A stretch of 64,000 bases of DNA from Burkholderia sp. S171 (GTDB lineage: Bacteria; Pseudomonadota; Gammaproteobacteria; Burkholderiales; Burkholderiaceae): assembly GCF_009766085.1 (NCBI RefSeq), contig NZ_LMUF01000015.1:62001-126000 (forward strand). Direction: 5' to 3'. The position numbers and the translations under genes were made by a program. Positions 19,402 to 27,978 of this stretch are shown piece by piece (position 1 is the first letter of the stretch; every line of letters starts with the position of its first letter). The notes under the pieces are model-generated. The model made no database searches, was not told the DNA's origin, and was given only the letters and a program-made list of their open reading frames with translations.

Positions 19402-20700
19402 TTAACGCGCGATGCTGTATCCGATCCGGGCGATCCAGTGTTGCCGCTGGTTGTAATCGAGGATGTCCTCGCCGTAGCCGTTGAAATAGCCCACCCACAA
19501 GTAGCCGCCCCACGCGCTGTTGATCAGCTTGGCGAGCGGATAGGTGAATTGGGCGTCAACGCTGCCGTATGCGTGTTTTGTGCCCTTTCGCAATGTCGTC
19601 GCGAGTTGCCAGCTGTCCGGGCTGCCGTACTTCACGAGCAGGTCGACGTAACCGCGATAGTCCTGGATGTCCTCGTTGCCGCTCTTCGTGATGTAGTAAT
19701 AGATTTTCGGCGCTATGGTCAGGTGGTTCGAATTGACATCGCCGAAATCCCAGCTCGGACGCACGAAAGCGATATTGATCCCGCGCGAATCCGCGCCGCT
19801 CTTGCCGTTCGACTCATGTCCAATACCCGCTGTCACGCCCATGCGCGAAAACAGCGCGCTTTTCCAGCCCGTGTCCTCCAGGTAGTAGAACAGTTGCGGC
19901 TCGTAACTTGTGTCGCGGAACGGCGCCGATTCAGCCGACAGATCCCAGATCGACGTTTGCGTGTAGGCGAAATACAGGTTGTCGAGGAAACTGCGCGAGC
20001 GCGGATCGTCCGGCATGATCAGACGGTACTTGAAGCTGAACTGGAATTTGGCGAGGTTATCGCCGTTCTGGCCATCGGCGAAATACATGGGTTCGAAGGT
20101 CGACAACCGGCCGCTAAACATGCGATCACTGGTGGTCGTCGGCACGGCTGACGTATTTGCCGCGGCTTCCGCGCTCGCCAGTTGCTGCGGTGTCCTCGCC
20201 TTCGTCTCAGCGGTTTCCGCGGCCACCACTTGCGTTTGCGACTTGCCGCGGTTCAGCGTAATCAGCATGGGCGATGAATCGAAGCCTACCGGATCGACTT
20301 TCATCACGCCGCGCGCTGCGTCGGGCCAGGGGGCGGCATAACGAATTTTTCGATACTGACCGGGGCGCAGCGTCAGCTTGTCGGGGACGTTGGGTTCGCG
20401 CTGCAGCGCGAGTGGCCGTGGCGGCAGGTCACCATTGGTCAGCGTGACGTTGAGCGCTTTGGGCACATCGATGGTGAGCGGCTGCTTGTCGTCATCGCTA
20501 TAAAGCAGTGTCAGTTCGAGCGGCTGTTCCGCGGCGGCCTCGCGCACCGGCTGGAGCACGGAAACCGTGGCGCAGGCGGCGCTGGTCCAGCCGAGGCCGA
20601 TAGCGCTCGCGAGCATGGCCAGGCGGTAAGCCGTTGCGACGTCGCGTCGCCGGAAGGGCGTGAGGGAGCGGGTGGAAAACGGCGGGAAGCCTCGGGCCAT
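19402..20700 (-). CDS. pldA: Outer-membrane phospholipase A
   Basis: 432-residue outer-membrane phospholipase A1 that hydrolyses misplaced phospholipids in the outer leaflet. The active-site region HESNGKSGADSRGINIAF supplies the His and Ser (HxSN) and a following Asn, as in OmpPLA. The C-terminal half is a 12-strand beta-barrel ending in an aromatic-rich strand (RIGYSIAR). The N-terminal half carries an extra domain of about 170 residues, longer than the E. coli enzyme. I use the ATG at 20700, which has AAGGA upstream and is followed by a signal-like hydrophobic stretch, although the frame is open to 20805. Confidence 0.87.
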   Translation of the reverse strand: MARGFPPFSTRSLTPFRRRDVATAYRLAMLASAIGLGWTSAACATVSVLQPVREAAAEQPLELTLLYSDDDKQPLTIDVPKALNVTLTNGDLPPRPLALQREPNVPDKLTLRPGQYRKIRYAAPWPDAARGVMKVDPVGFDSSPMLITLNRGKSQTQVVAAETAETKARTPQQLASAEAAANTSAVPTTTSDRMFSGRLSTFEPMYFADGQNGDNLAKFQFSFKYRLIMPDDPRSRSFLDNLYFAYTQTSIWDLSAESAPFRDTSYEPQLFYYLEDTGWKSALFSRMGVTAGIGHESNGKSGADSRGINIAFVRPSWDFGDVNSNHLTIAPKIYYYITKSGNEDIQDYRGYVDLLVKYGSPDSWQLATTLRKGTKHAYGSVDAQFTYPLAKLINSAWGGYLWVGYFNGYGEDILDYNQRQHWIARIGYSIAR

Positions 20701-21291
20701 GAAAACGATCGTCCTTGTTGCGTTGAGTAGCGTCGTGTGCGGGCGGAGCGAGACGGCAGGAACGCCTGTCCCTTTTCGTCCCGAATGCGCCGTGTGCGAT
20801 CGCATGTTTAGCGACTAACTGAGCGACAAACTGATCGATTAACTGCCCGCTCGCCAACCGACGATATTCGCGAAACGCATAATTTTAAGCGGGCGGCAGG
20901 ATCATCTCGAAAAGCTGTGCCGAACGGGGAGCAATAGCAAAATTCGATCCCGACCCGTACCGATCCACTTATTCCGTGATGAGCGAGCCGGGATCAGCGG
21001 GGTTTTCGTTTGCTTGTATCGACATGCGAGCGTGGTATGGCGAAACGCGCATTACCGTGTGCCGATGCGTGCGTCCGGACGTCAAGACAGGAAGGCCTGA
21101 AGCACCGGCAAAAGCCCCTTGTACACTTCACGCGACAAAACTCGCTGATTGTTTTTTGCGAAGCCCCCTTTTGATGATAGTTTTCGTTTTTTTGAGATTG
21201 TCTCGGAATCGTTTCGATCAAGCAGGGGAGAAAGGGCGAATCGAGACGTGGAAACCAACGGTCGGCAAGTCGAAAGGACGGAGAAACTGAA
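20701..21291. other. Divergent intergenic region between pldA and potF
   Basis: About 590 bp without a credible gene. It must hold the promoters of pldA (leftward) and potF (rightward). An AT-rich stretch (TTTTTTGCG to TTTTTTTGAG, about 21152-21197) lies 95-140 bp before potF and is the likeliest promoter region. I see no strong operator or hairpin. Confidence 0.4.
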
Positions 21292-22461
21292 ATGACAGAA
21301 AAAGTGGCGGACCGGTTGTCGAAGCGTTCGGGGGCATCGGGCGCGGCTGCACGGATACCGGCGTGCTTAAAGACGATCACCCTGGCTATCGCGGGCGTGG
21401 CGGCGTTATCGGCACCGCTGGCGGCATCGGCGAAAGACACTCAGCTCAACGTATACAACTGGTCGGACTACATCGCGAAAGACACGATTCCGAACTTCGA
21501 GAAGCAGAGCGGCGTCAAGGTCAAGTACGACAACTACGACAGCGACGACACGCTGCAAGCCAAGCTGCTCACCGGCAATTCGGGCTATGACATCGTGGTG
21601 CCCACCAGCAACTATGCCGGCAAGCAGATCACGGCAGGCATCTTCGCCCCGCTCGACAAATCCAAACTCCCCAATCTCAAATACCTCGACCCTGAACTGA
21701 TGAAGCTGGTTGCCGGCGCCGATCCGGGCAACCAGTACACGGTGCCGTGGGCATATGGCACCACCGGCCTTGGCTACAACGTCACGAAGGTCCAGCAGAT
21801 CCTCGGCAAGAACGTGCCGCTGGATAACTGGGACATCCTGTTCAAGCCGGAAAACATCTCGAAGCTGAAGGCCTGCGGTGTATCGGTACTCGACGCCCCT
21901 GACCAGATGTTTGCCGCCGCGCTGCACTACATCGGGAAGGATCCGATGAGCACGAACCCGGCCGACTACCGCGCCGCGCTGGCGATGCTCAAGAAGATCC
22001 GTCCGTACATCACTCAGTTCAACTCGTCGGGTTATATCAACGACCTGGTCGGCGGCGACGTCTGCTTCGCCTATGGCTGGTCGGGCGACGTGGTGATTGC
22101 CAAGCATCGGGCGGAAGAGGCGAAGAAGGCGTACAAGATCGAGTACTACATCCCGAAGGGCGGCGCGCCGGTGTGGTTTGACGTGATGGCGATTCCGAAG
22201 GACGCGAAGAACAAGGAAGCCGCGCTGGAGTGGATCAACTACATCGAGACGCCGCAGGTTCACGCTGCGATCACGAACGAGGTGTATTACCCGAGTGCGA
22301 ACAAGGAAGCACGGAAATACGTATCAAAGGATGTTGCCGACGATCCCGCCGTGTATCCGCCGCAAGATGTGATCAAGACGCTGTTCCTGCTCAAGCCGTT
22401 GCCGCCGGAAATCCAGCGTTTGCAAACGCGGCTCTGGACGGAATTGAAGTCCGGACGCTGA
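21292..22461 (+). CDS. potF: Polyamine (putrescine) ABC transporter periplasmic binding protein
   Basis: 389-residue periplasmic spermidine/putrescine-binding protein. A long signal peptide (about residues 1-47) ends ...LSAPLAASAKDTQ. The mature protein starts LNVYNWSDYIAKDTIPNFEKQSGVKV, the hallmark of PotD/PotF, and has YDIVVPTSNY and VPWAYGTTGLGYN. The ATG at 21292 is preceded by AAGGACGGAG. It heads the potFGHI group but is separated from potG by a terminator-like hairpin. Confidence 0.93.
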   Translation: MTEKVADRLSKRSGASGAAARIPACLKTITLAIAGVAALSAPLAASAKDTQLNVYNWSDYIAKDTIPNFEKQSGVKVKYDNYDSDDTLQAKLLTGNSGYDIVVPTSNYAGKQITAGIFAPLDKSKLPNLKYLDPELMKLVAGADPGNQYTVPWAYGTTGLGYNVTKVQQILGKNVPLDNWDILFKPENISKLKACGVSVLDAPDQMFAAALHYIGKDPMSTNPADYRAALAMLKKIRPYITQFNSSGYINDLVGGDVCFAYGWSGDVVIAKHRAEEAKKAYKIEYYIPKGGAPVWFDVMAIPKDAKNKEAALEWINYIETPQVHAAITNEVYYPSANKEARKYVSKDVADDPAVYPPQDVIKTLFLLKPLPPEIQRLQTRLWTELKSGR

Positions 22462-22511
22462 TCGTGATTCCGGTAAGTTGCTAAAGTCGCATCAGGCAGT
22501 CGACAAACGCG

Positions 22512-22540
22512 AAGCCCCTGGTTATCCGGGGGCTTTGTTC
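22512..22540 (+). terminator. Terminator-like hairpin between potF and potG
   Basis: A stem AAGCCCCTGG/CCGGGGGCTT (22512-22521 with 22526-22535) with a TTAT loop is followed by TGTTC. It probably gives partial termination, so that the binding protein is made in excess over the membrane complex. Confidence 0.75.
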
Positions 22541-22625
22541 GTGGCCGTGTCGAAAGAATAAAGTTAAAAGTGCCGCTGAAAAAAGCAGCACGAATGCGCG
22601 TAGCGCAGGAGCAGGGCAGCAGATC

Positions 22626-23825
22626 ATGAGTGAGCAGCAGTCGAGCGCAGTGCCCGCCGGACCGGGCAATCAAGGTGGTCCGGGTGGCCGCAATGGCCGC
22701 AGGCCGGAACCGGGTTTGCGGGACCCGGACTGGGCGGGGGATAACTTCGTGCGGATCGTCGATGTAGTCAAGAAATTCGATGAAACCGTTGCAGTGAAAG
22801 GCGTGAACCTGTCGGTGAAAAAGGGCGAACTGTTCGCGCTGCTCGGCAGTTCCGGCTGCGGCAAGTCCACCTTGCTGCGCATGCTCGCGGGGCTGGAGTC
22901 GGTCACCTCGGGCCAGATCGTGATCGATGGCGAGGATCTCGCGAGCATGCCGCCGTATCGGCGACCGGTGAACATGATGTTCCAGTCGTATGCGCTATTT
23001 CCGCATATGACGGTGGAGGCGAACGTGGCGTTCGGGCTCAAGCAGGAGGGCATCAAGGGCGCCGAGCTCAAGGAGCGCGTGCTCGCAACGCTCGATCTCG
23101 TGCAGATGGCGAAGTACGCGCAGCGCAAGCCGCACCAGTTGTCGGGCGGGCAGCAGCAGCGCGTGGCGCTGGCCCGCAGCCTGGTCAAGCGTCCCAAGTT
23201 GCTGCTGCTCGACGAGCCCATGTCCGCGCTCGATAAACAGATTCGCCAGCGCACGCAGATCGAGCTGGTGAATATCCTCGATAAGGTCGGCGTGACCTGC
23301 ATGATGGTCACGCACGATCAGGAGGAAGCAATGACCATGGCCGGCCGGATCGCGGTCATGAGCGAAGGCGAGATCGTGCAGATCGGCACGCCGCACGAGG
23401 TCTACGAATATCCGAACAGCCGGTTCACCGCTGAGTTCATCGGCTCGACGAATCTGTTTGACGGCATCGTAGTGGAAGACGAACCGGATCACGTGTTCGT
23501 AGAGACGCCAGAGTTGCCGTCGCGGCTGTATGTGAATCATGGCATCACGGGCCCGCTCGGTATGCCGGTCACCATCTCGGTCAGGCCCGAGCGCATAGCG
23601 TTGACGCGCAAGCCGCCCGACGGTGCGTACAACTGGGGCCACGGCACCGTGGCGAACATTGCGTACATGGGCGGCTACACGCTGTATCACGTGAAACTTG
23701 ACAGCGGCAAAGTGGTCGTGGCGAACCTGTCGAGCCTGGCGATTGGCCAGATCGATTCGCCCACTTGGGACGACGAAGTCTTCGTGCGCTGGACAGCGTC
23801 GGCAGGCGTGGTGCTCACCGCATGA
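22626..23825 (+). CDS. potG: Polyamine ABC transporter ATP-binding protein
   Basis: 399-residue ATPase of the putrescine importer. Walker A GSSGCGKST, signature LSGGQQQRVALARSL, Walker B LLLLDEP and the switch His in MMVTHDQEEAMT are all present. A C-terminal TOBE domain follows from about residue 290. A Gly/Arg-rich N-terminal tail of about 35 residues precedes the cassette. The potH start codon overlaps its stop (ATGA). Confidence 0.93.
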   Translation: MSEQQSSAVPAGPGNQGGPGGRNGRRPEPGLRDPDWAGDNFVRIVDVVKKFDETVAVKGVNLSVKKGELFALLGSSGCGKSTLLRMLAGLESVTSGQIVIDGEDLASMPPYRRPVNMMFQSYALFPHMTVEANVAFGLKQEGIKGAELKERVLATLDLVQMAKYAQRKPHQLSGGQQQRVALARSLVKRPKLLLLDEPMSALDKQIRQRTQIELVNILDKVGVTCMMVTHDQEEAMTMAGRIAVMSEGEIVQIGTPHEVYEYPNSRFTAEFIGSTNLFDGIVVEDEPDHVFVETPELPSRLYVNHGITGPLGMPVTISVRPERIALTRKPPDGAYNWGHGTVANIAYMGGYTLYHVKLDSGKVVVANLSSLAIGQIDSPTWDDEVFVRWTASAGVVLTA

Positions 23826-24745
23826 AAACGCCGCATTTACCGAGTTTGCTCAAGCAACGCTTCGGCCTGTCAGGCAGGACGGCCGTTATTTTCGGGCCGT
23901 ATTTGTGGCTCGTGCTGCTGTTCCTCGTGCCGTTCCTGCTGGTCGTCAAAATCAGTTTCTCCGATTCGCGTCTCGGCATTCCGCCTTATACGGAATTGAC
24001 GGCGATGAAAGACGGCGTGCTGAGTATCGCACTCGATTTTTCGCATTACGCGTTTCTCGTGACGGACAGCCTGTACTTCGCGACCTACCTGAATTCGCTG
24101 CTGGTGGCGGGGGTGTCCACGCTGTTGTGCCTGCTGATCGGTTATCCGATGGCGTATTACATCGCTCGTTCAAATCCGGCGACCCGTAACCTGCTGATGA
24201 TGGCCGTCATGCTGCCGTTCTGGACGTCGTTCCTGATTCGCGTGTATGCGTGGATCGGGATTCTGAAGAACAATGGCTTGCTGAACAACTTCCTGATGTG
24301 GACGGGGATTATTCATTCGCCTATCGAGCTGTATCACACGAATATCGCGGTTTATATCGGCATGGTGTATTCGTATTTGCCGTTTCTTGTCATGCCGCTT
24401 TACGCCCATCTGGTGAAGATGGATCTCACCCTGCTCGAAGCCGCTTACGATCTCGGCGCGAAACCGTGGAAGGCGTTTTTGCAGATCACGCTGCCGTTGT
24501 CGAAGAACGGGATTATCGCGGGGTGCCTGCTCGTGTTTATTCCGGCGGTGGGTGAATACGTGATTCCGGAATTGCTGGGCGGCGCGGATACCCTGATGAT
24601 CGGCCGCGTGATGTGGAATGAATTTTTCGATAACGCCGACTGGCCGATGGCTTCCGCCGTCACCTGCGCCATGGTGCTGCTGCTGCTCGTTCCTATGGCG
24701 CTGTTCCAGCATTACCAGGCGAAGCAACGGGAGGACAGGCGATGA
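23822..24745 (+). CDS. potH: Polyamine ABC transporter permease
   Basis: 307-residue inner-membrane permease with about six transmembrane helices and the EAA loop (LLEAAYDLGAKPWKAFLQITLPLS) that contacts the ATPase. The ATG at 23822 overlaps the potG stop by 4 nt and gives the usual family length; an upstream frame inside potG is not used. It also overlaps potI by 4 nt. Confidence 0.93.
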   Translation: MKTPHLPSLLKQRFGLSGRTAVIFGPYLWLVLLFLVPFLLVVKISFSDSRLGIPPYTELTAMKDGVLSIALDFSHYAFLVTDSLYFATYLNSLLVAGVSTLLCLLIGYPMAYYIARSNPATRNLLMMAVMLPFWTSFLIRVYAWIGILKNNGLLNNFLMWTGIIHSPIELYHTNIAVYIGMVYSYLPFLVMPLYAHLVKMDLTLLEAAYDLGAKPWKAFLQITLPLSKNGIIAGCLLVFIPAVGEYVIPELLGGADTLMIGRVMWNEFFDNADWPMASAVTCAMVLLLLVPMALFQHYQAKQREDRR

Positions 24746-25563
24746 TTGAACCCAGTCGCTCGCTCCGGTTCACGTTTTTGGGTCTCGGATTTCTGTTTCT
24801 CTATATTCCGATCGTGAGTCTGGTGGTGTACTCGTTCAACGAGTCGCAACTCGTGACCGTGTGGACGCAATTTTCATTGAAGTGGTACGCGGCGTTATTG
24901 CACGACGATGAACTGATCAATGCCGCATGGTTATCGATGCGAATCGCGGTGTTCACGGCGTGCGCGTCGGTCGTGATTGGGACATGGGCGGGATATGTGC
25001 TCGCCCGCATGGGACGGTTTCGCGGCTTCACGCTTTATGCCGGCATGATCAACGCGCCGCTCGTGATACCCGAAGTGATCCAGGGGATTTCGCTGTTGCT
25101 GCTGTTTGTGGAAATGGCGAAATTATTCGGCTGGCCGGCAGGGCGCGGTCTTTTCACGATCTGGATCGGCCATGTGATGCTGTGTATTTCCTATGTGGCA
25201 ATCATCGTGGAATCGCGGGTCAGGGAATTGAATCCATCGATTGAAGAAGCCGCACTCGATTTAGGCGCAACGCCCTTGAGGGTGTTTTTCTCGATTACGC
25301 TGCCGCTGATATCGCAAGCGCTGGTGGCTGGGTGGCTACTGTCGTTTACGCTATCGATTGATGACCTCGTGTTATCCGCGTTTTTGTCGGGGCCGGGATC
25401 GACGACGCTGCCGCTTATTGTGTTCTCGCGCGTCCGGCTGGGCTTGAATCCCGAGATGAACGCGCTCGCCACGCTGTTCATTGCGTTCGTGACAATCGGC
25501 GTGATTGCCGCGAACTACTTCATGCAACGCAGCGAGCGCAGGCGGCTGATGAATGTGTTGTAG
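24742..25563 (+). CDS. potI: Polyamine ABC transporter permease
   Basis: 273-residue second permease of the putrescine importer. It has the EAA motif (IEEAALDLGATPLRVFFSITLPLI) and the FTLSIDDLVLSAFLSGPGSTTLP segment typical of PotI/PotC. Its start is ATGA-coupled to potH. It is the last gene of the operon and is convergent with the PLP-enzyme gene 28 bp away. Confidence 0.93.
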   Translation: MIEPSRSLRFTFLGLGFLFLYIPIVSLVVYSFNESQLVTVWTQFSLKWYAALLHDDELINAAWLSMRIAVFTACASVVIGTWAGYVLARMGRFRGFTLYAGMINAPLVIPEVIQGISLLLLFVEMAKLFGWPAGRGLFTIWIGHVMLCISYVAIIVESRVRELNPSIEEAALDLGATPLRVFFSITLPLISQALVAGWLLSFTLSIDDLVLSAFLSGPGSTTLPLIVFSRVRLGLNPEMNALATLFIAFVTIGVIAANYFMQRSERRRLMNVL

Positions 25564-25591
25564 CTGCAGCCGGAGCGTGTACGAGCCGCGC

Positions 25592-26605
25592 TCAGTCGTC
25601 TTGAGCCGCCGTGGCGAGATGTTTGGCGAGCGTGGCCGAGTCGGTGTTCGTGCCGCACAGCAATACGCCGACGCGCTTGCCTTGCAAGGTCTCGCGTAAC
25701 GGCCCGAGCAACGCGGCGGTCGCGGCGGCGCATGCCGGTTCAACCGCCAGCTTCAGCTCATTGAACAGATGCAGCATGGCGTGACGCAGTTCGGTGTCGG
25801 AGACCGTCACCAGACGGTCGATATGCCGCCTGCACAATTCGTAGCTGTAGTCCTCGGTGTGCGGCGCCATCAATGAATCCGCAATGCTGTGCATCGCGCC
25901 CATCTTCACGGTGTGGTTCGCGGCGAAACTCTGGCCCATGGCATCGGCGCCAGCGGGTTCAACGCCATACACGTGGATCGATGGATTCGCGAGCCGGAAT
26001 GCCAGCGATACCCCCGCCGCCAGCCCGCCGCCGCCGATCGGCAGGATCACGGCGTCCAGATCGGGTGCTTGCGAGGTCCATTCGTATCCGAGCGTCGATG
26101 TACCCAGGATCGTCCGGTAGCTGTTGAACGGATGCACGAAGTAGCGGCCTTCCTCGGCTTCTATGCGACGCACGATCTCGAACGCTTCCGCGCCGTTTTC
26201 CGCCATGACTATCTCCGCGCCGAAACGGTGACAGAGCGCCAACCGCGCCGGACTGGCGGTCTTGATCATCACGACCTTTGCGCTGATCCCGAGCCGCATC
26301 GCGGTGTACGCGACCGCCACCGCGTGATTGCCCGCCGATACACACGTCACGCCCGCGTCGCGTTCGCTTTCCGTGAGCGCCAGCAGATGCGAAAACGCGC
26401 CGCGCGTCTTGAACGTGCCGCCGACCTGCAGCAGCTCGAACTTGAAGTTGACCGGCGTGCCTTCCAGCGTGGGAAAGTCGTGACGCTCGAAGGTCGGCGT
26501 GCGCGCGACCCACGGCGAGAGCGTCATGTGCTGGCTGGCGATATCGTCGAGTGTGGGAATCGGCGTACCGTCGATGGTGCTATCGGAGTGATGGGCGGTG
26601 GACAT
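25592..26605 (-). CDS. Threonine dehydratase-like fold-type II PLP enzyme
   Basis: 337-residue enzyme related to catabolic threonine/serine dehydratase. The PLP lysine is in GGTFKTRGAFSHLL, followed by VSAGNHAVAVAYTA and the glycine loop PIGGGGLAAGVSLAF. There is no C-terminal ACT regulatory domain, so it is the short, probably degradative form. Substrate (threonine, serine or another beta-hydroxy amino acid) is not certain. It lies 40 bp downstream of argE on the same strand. Confidence 0.82.
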   Translation of the reverse strand: MSTAHHSDSTIDGTPIPTLDDIASQHMTLSPWVARTPTFERHDFPTLEGTPVNFKFELLQVGGTFKTRGAFSHLLALTESERDAGVTCVSAGNHAVAVAYTAMRLGISAKVVMIKTASPARLALCHRFGAEIVMAENGAEAFEIVRRIEAEEGRYFVHPFNSYRTILGTSTLGYEWTSQAPDLDAVILPIGGGGLAAGVSLAFRLANPSIHVYGVEPAGADAMGQSFAANHTVKMGAMHSIADSLMAPHTEDYSYELCRRHIDRLVTVSDTELRHAMLHLFNELKLAVEPACAAATAALLGPLRETLQGKRVGVLLCGTNTDSATLAKHLATAAQDD

Positions 26606-26644
26606 GGATTACCTTGTGACCTCAACGAGCAATTTCAACCGACA

Positions 26645-27889
26645 TCAACGCACTTGCGCCTCAACCGACATGCTGTGAATGAACTTGCTCAAAAACGCTT
26701 CGCACGCCGCAAGCTGCTCCAGCGACACATATTCGTTCGCCTTATGCGCCTGCTCGATATTCCCCGGCCCGCACACAATACTCGGCACGCCCGCCAGCTG
26801 GAACAAGCCCGCTTCCGTCCCATAGGCCACCTTGCGCTTTTCCTGATTCGCGGTCAGCGCGCGCACGAGTTGCGTGATGGCCGCCTGCTCGGACGCGTCG
26901 AGCCCCGGCGCTGAAGCAATCTTCGAGAACTCGATCGCCGCGTTCGCGTGTTCCTTCTGCATCTTCGGCAACAACTCTTCCCGCGCGTACTTCTCGATGC
27001 GCTGATAAATCGGCTCGGGATCAAGCGTCGGCAAATTGCGGAATTCGAACGCGAAATTGCATTCGGCGGGCACGGTGTTGATCGCGTTGCCGCCGTTGAT
27101 CGTGCTGGTTTGCCCGGTCGTGAAGGGCACGTCGTACTGTTCGTCGAACGGGCCTTGCGCACGGAATTCATCGACGACGTCGCGGATGTAGCAGATCAGC
27201 CGCGCTGCGTATTCGATCGCGTTCAAGCCCTTAGGCGTCAGCGACGAATGCGCCGCAAACCCGCGCACGCAGCAGTTGTACGCGTTGATCCCCTTATGCG
27301 CGATGACCGGCCGCATGCTGGTCGGCTCGCCCACAATGCAGCCGTCCGGCCGCAGCCCGCGCTTTTGCAGGTCGGTGATCATCAGCGGCGCGCCGGCGCA
27401 GCCGACTTCTTCATCGAAGGAGAGCGCGAAGTGGATTGGCCGCGCGAGTTTCGTGGCCTGCATCTTTGGCAATAAACTCAGCGATGCGCCGATAAACCCC
27501 TTCATGTCGCACGTCCCGCGACCGTACAACAGGCCATCGCGGATTTCCGGCTTGAACGGATCGCTGTCCCATTTCTGGCCATCGACCGGCACCACATCCG
27601 TATGCCCCGACAGCACGATGCCGCCGTTTGTTGCGCCGTCGTGCGCGGGCACGGTCGCGAACAGGTTGGCCCACTTGCCGGATGGATCGGTGCTGAGCGT
27701 GCTTTCGATACCGGCCGCGCGCAATTCGTCGCGTACGGTTTCGATCAAGCCCATGTTCGGGTTGCGGCTGACGGTGTCGAAGGAGACGAGCTTCTTGATC
27801 CACGGCAACGACGCCGGCTCGACATTTGACGATGCATTGGACGAGGGTGTTTGCGCGACGGAAGCCGTCGATTCAGCGATCTGTGACAT
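26645..27889 (-). CDS. argE: Acetylornithine deacetylase (M20 family)
   Basis: 414-residue dinuclear-zinc M20 amidohydrolase that yields ornithine from N-acetylornithine. The metal ligands fit LSGHTDVVPVDGQKW (His, Asp) and SFDEEVGCAGA (catalytic and ligand Glu), with a GRGTCDMKGF motif and a dimerisation domain in the middle. The ATG at 27889 has a strong AAGGAG at the right spacing, so it is preferred to the ATG at 27913. A Ser/Ala-rich N-terminal tail of about 25 residues precedes the conserved region. Confidence 0.88.
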   Translation of the reverse strand: MSQIAESTASVAQTPSSNASSNVEPASLPWIKKLVSFDTVSRNPNMGLIETVRDELRAAGIESTLSTDPSGKWANLFATVPAHDGATNGGIVLSGHTDVVPVDGQKWDSDPFKPEIRDGLLYGRGTCDMKGFIGASLSLLPKMQATKLARPIHFALSFDEEVGCAGAPLMITDLQKRGLRPDGCIVGEPTSMRPVIAHKGINAYNCCVRGFAAHSSLTPKGLNAIEYAARLICYIRDVVDEFRAQGPFDEQYDVPFTTGQTSTINGGNAINTVPAECNFAFEFRNLPTLDPEPIYQRIEKYAREELLPKMQKEHANAAIEFSKIASAPGLDASEQAAITQLVRALTANQEKRKVAYGTEAGLFQLAGVPSIVCGPGNIEQAHKANEYVSLEQLAACEAFLSKFIHSMSVEAQVR

Positions 27890-27978
27890 GGCGCTCTCCT
27901 TGGAATTTTTCACTTTCGATCATACCGAAAAAACCGGCCACGCACCGCCGGACAAGGCAATGCGCGGATGTGTCTGGT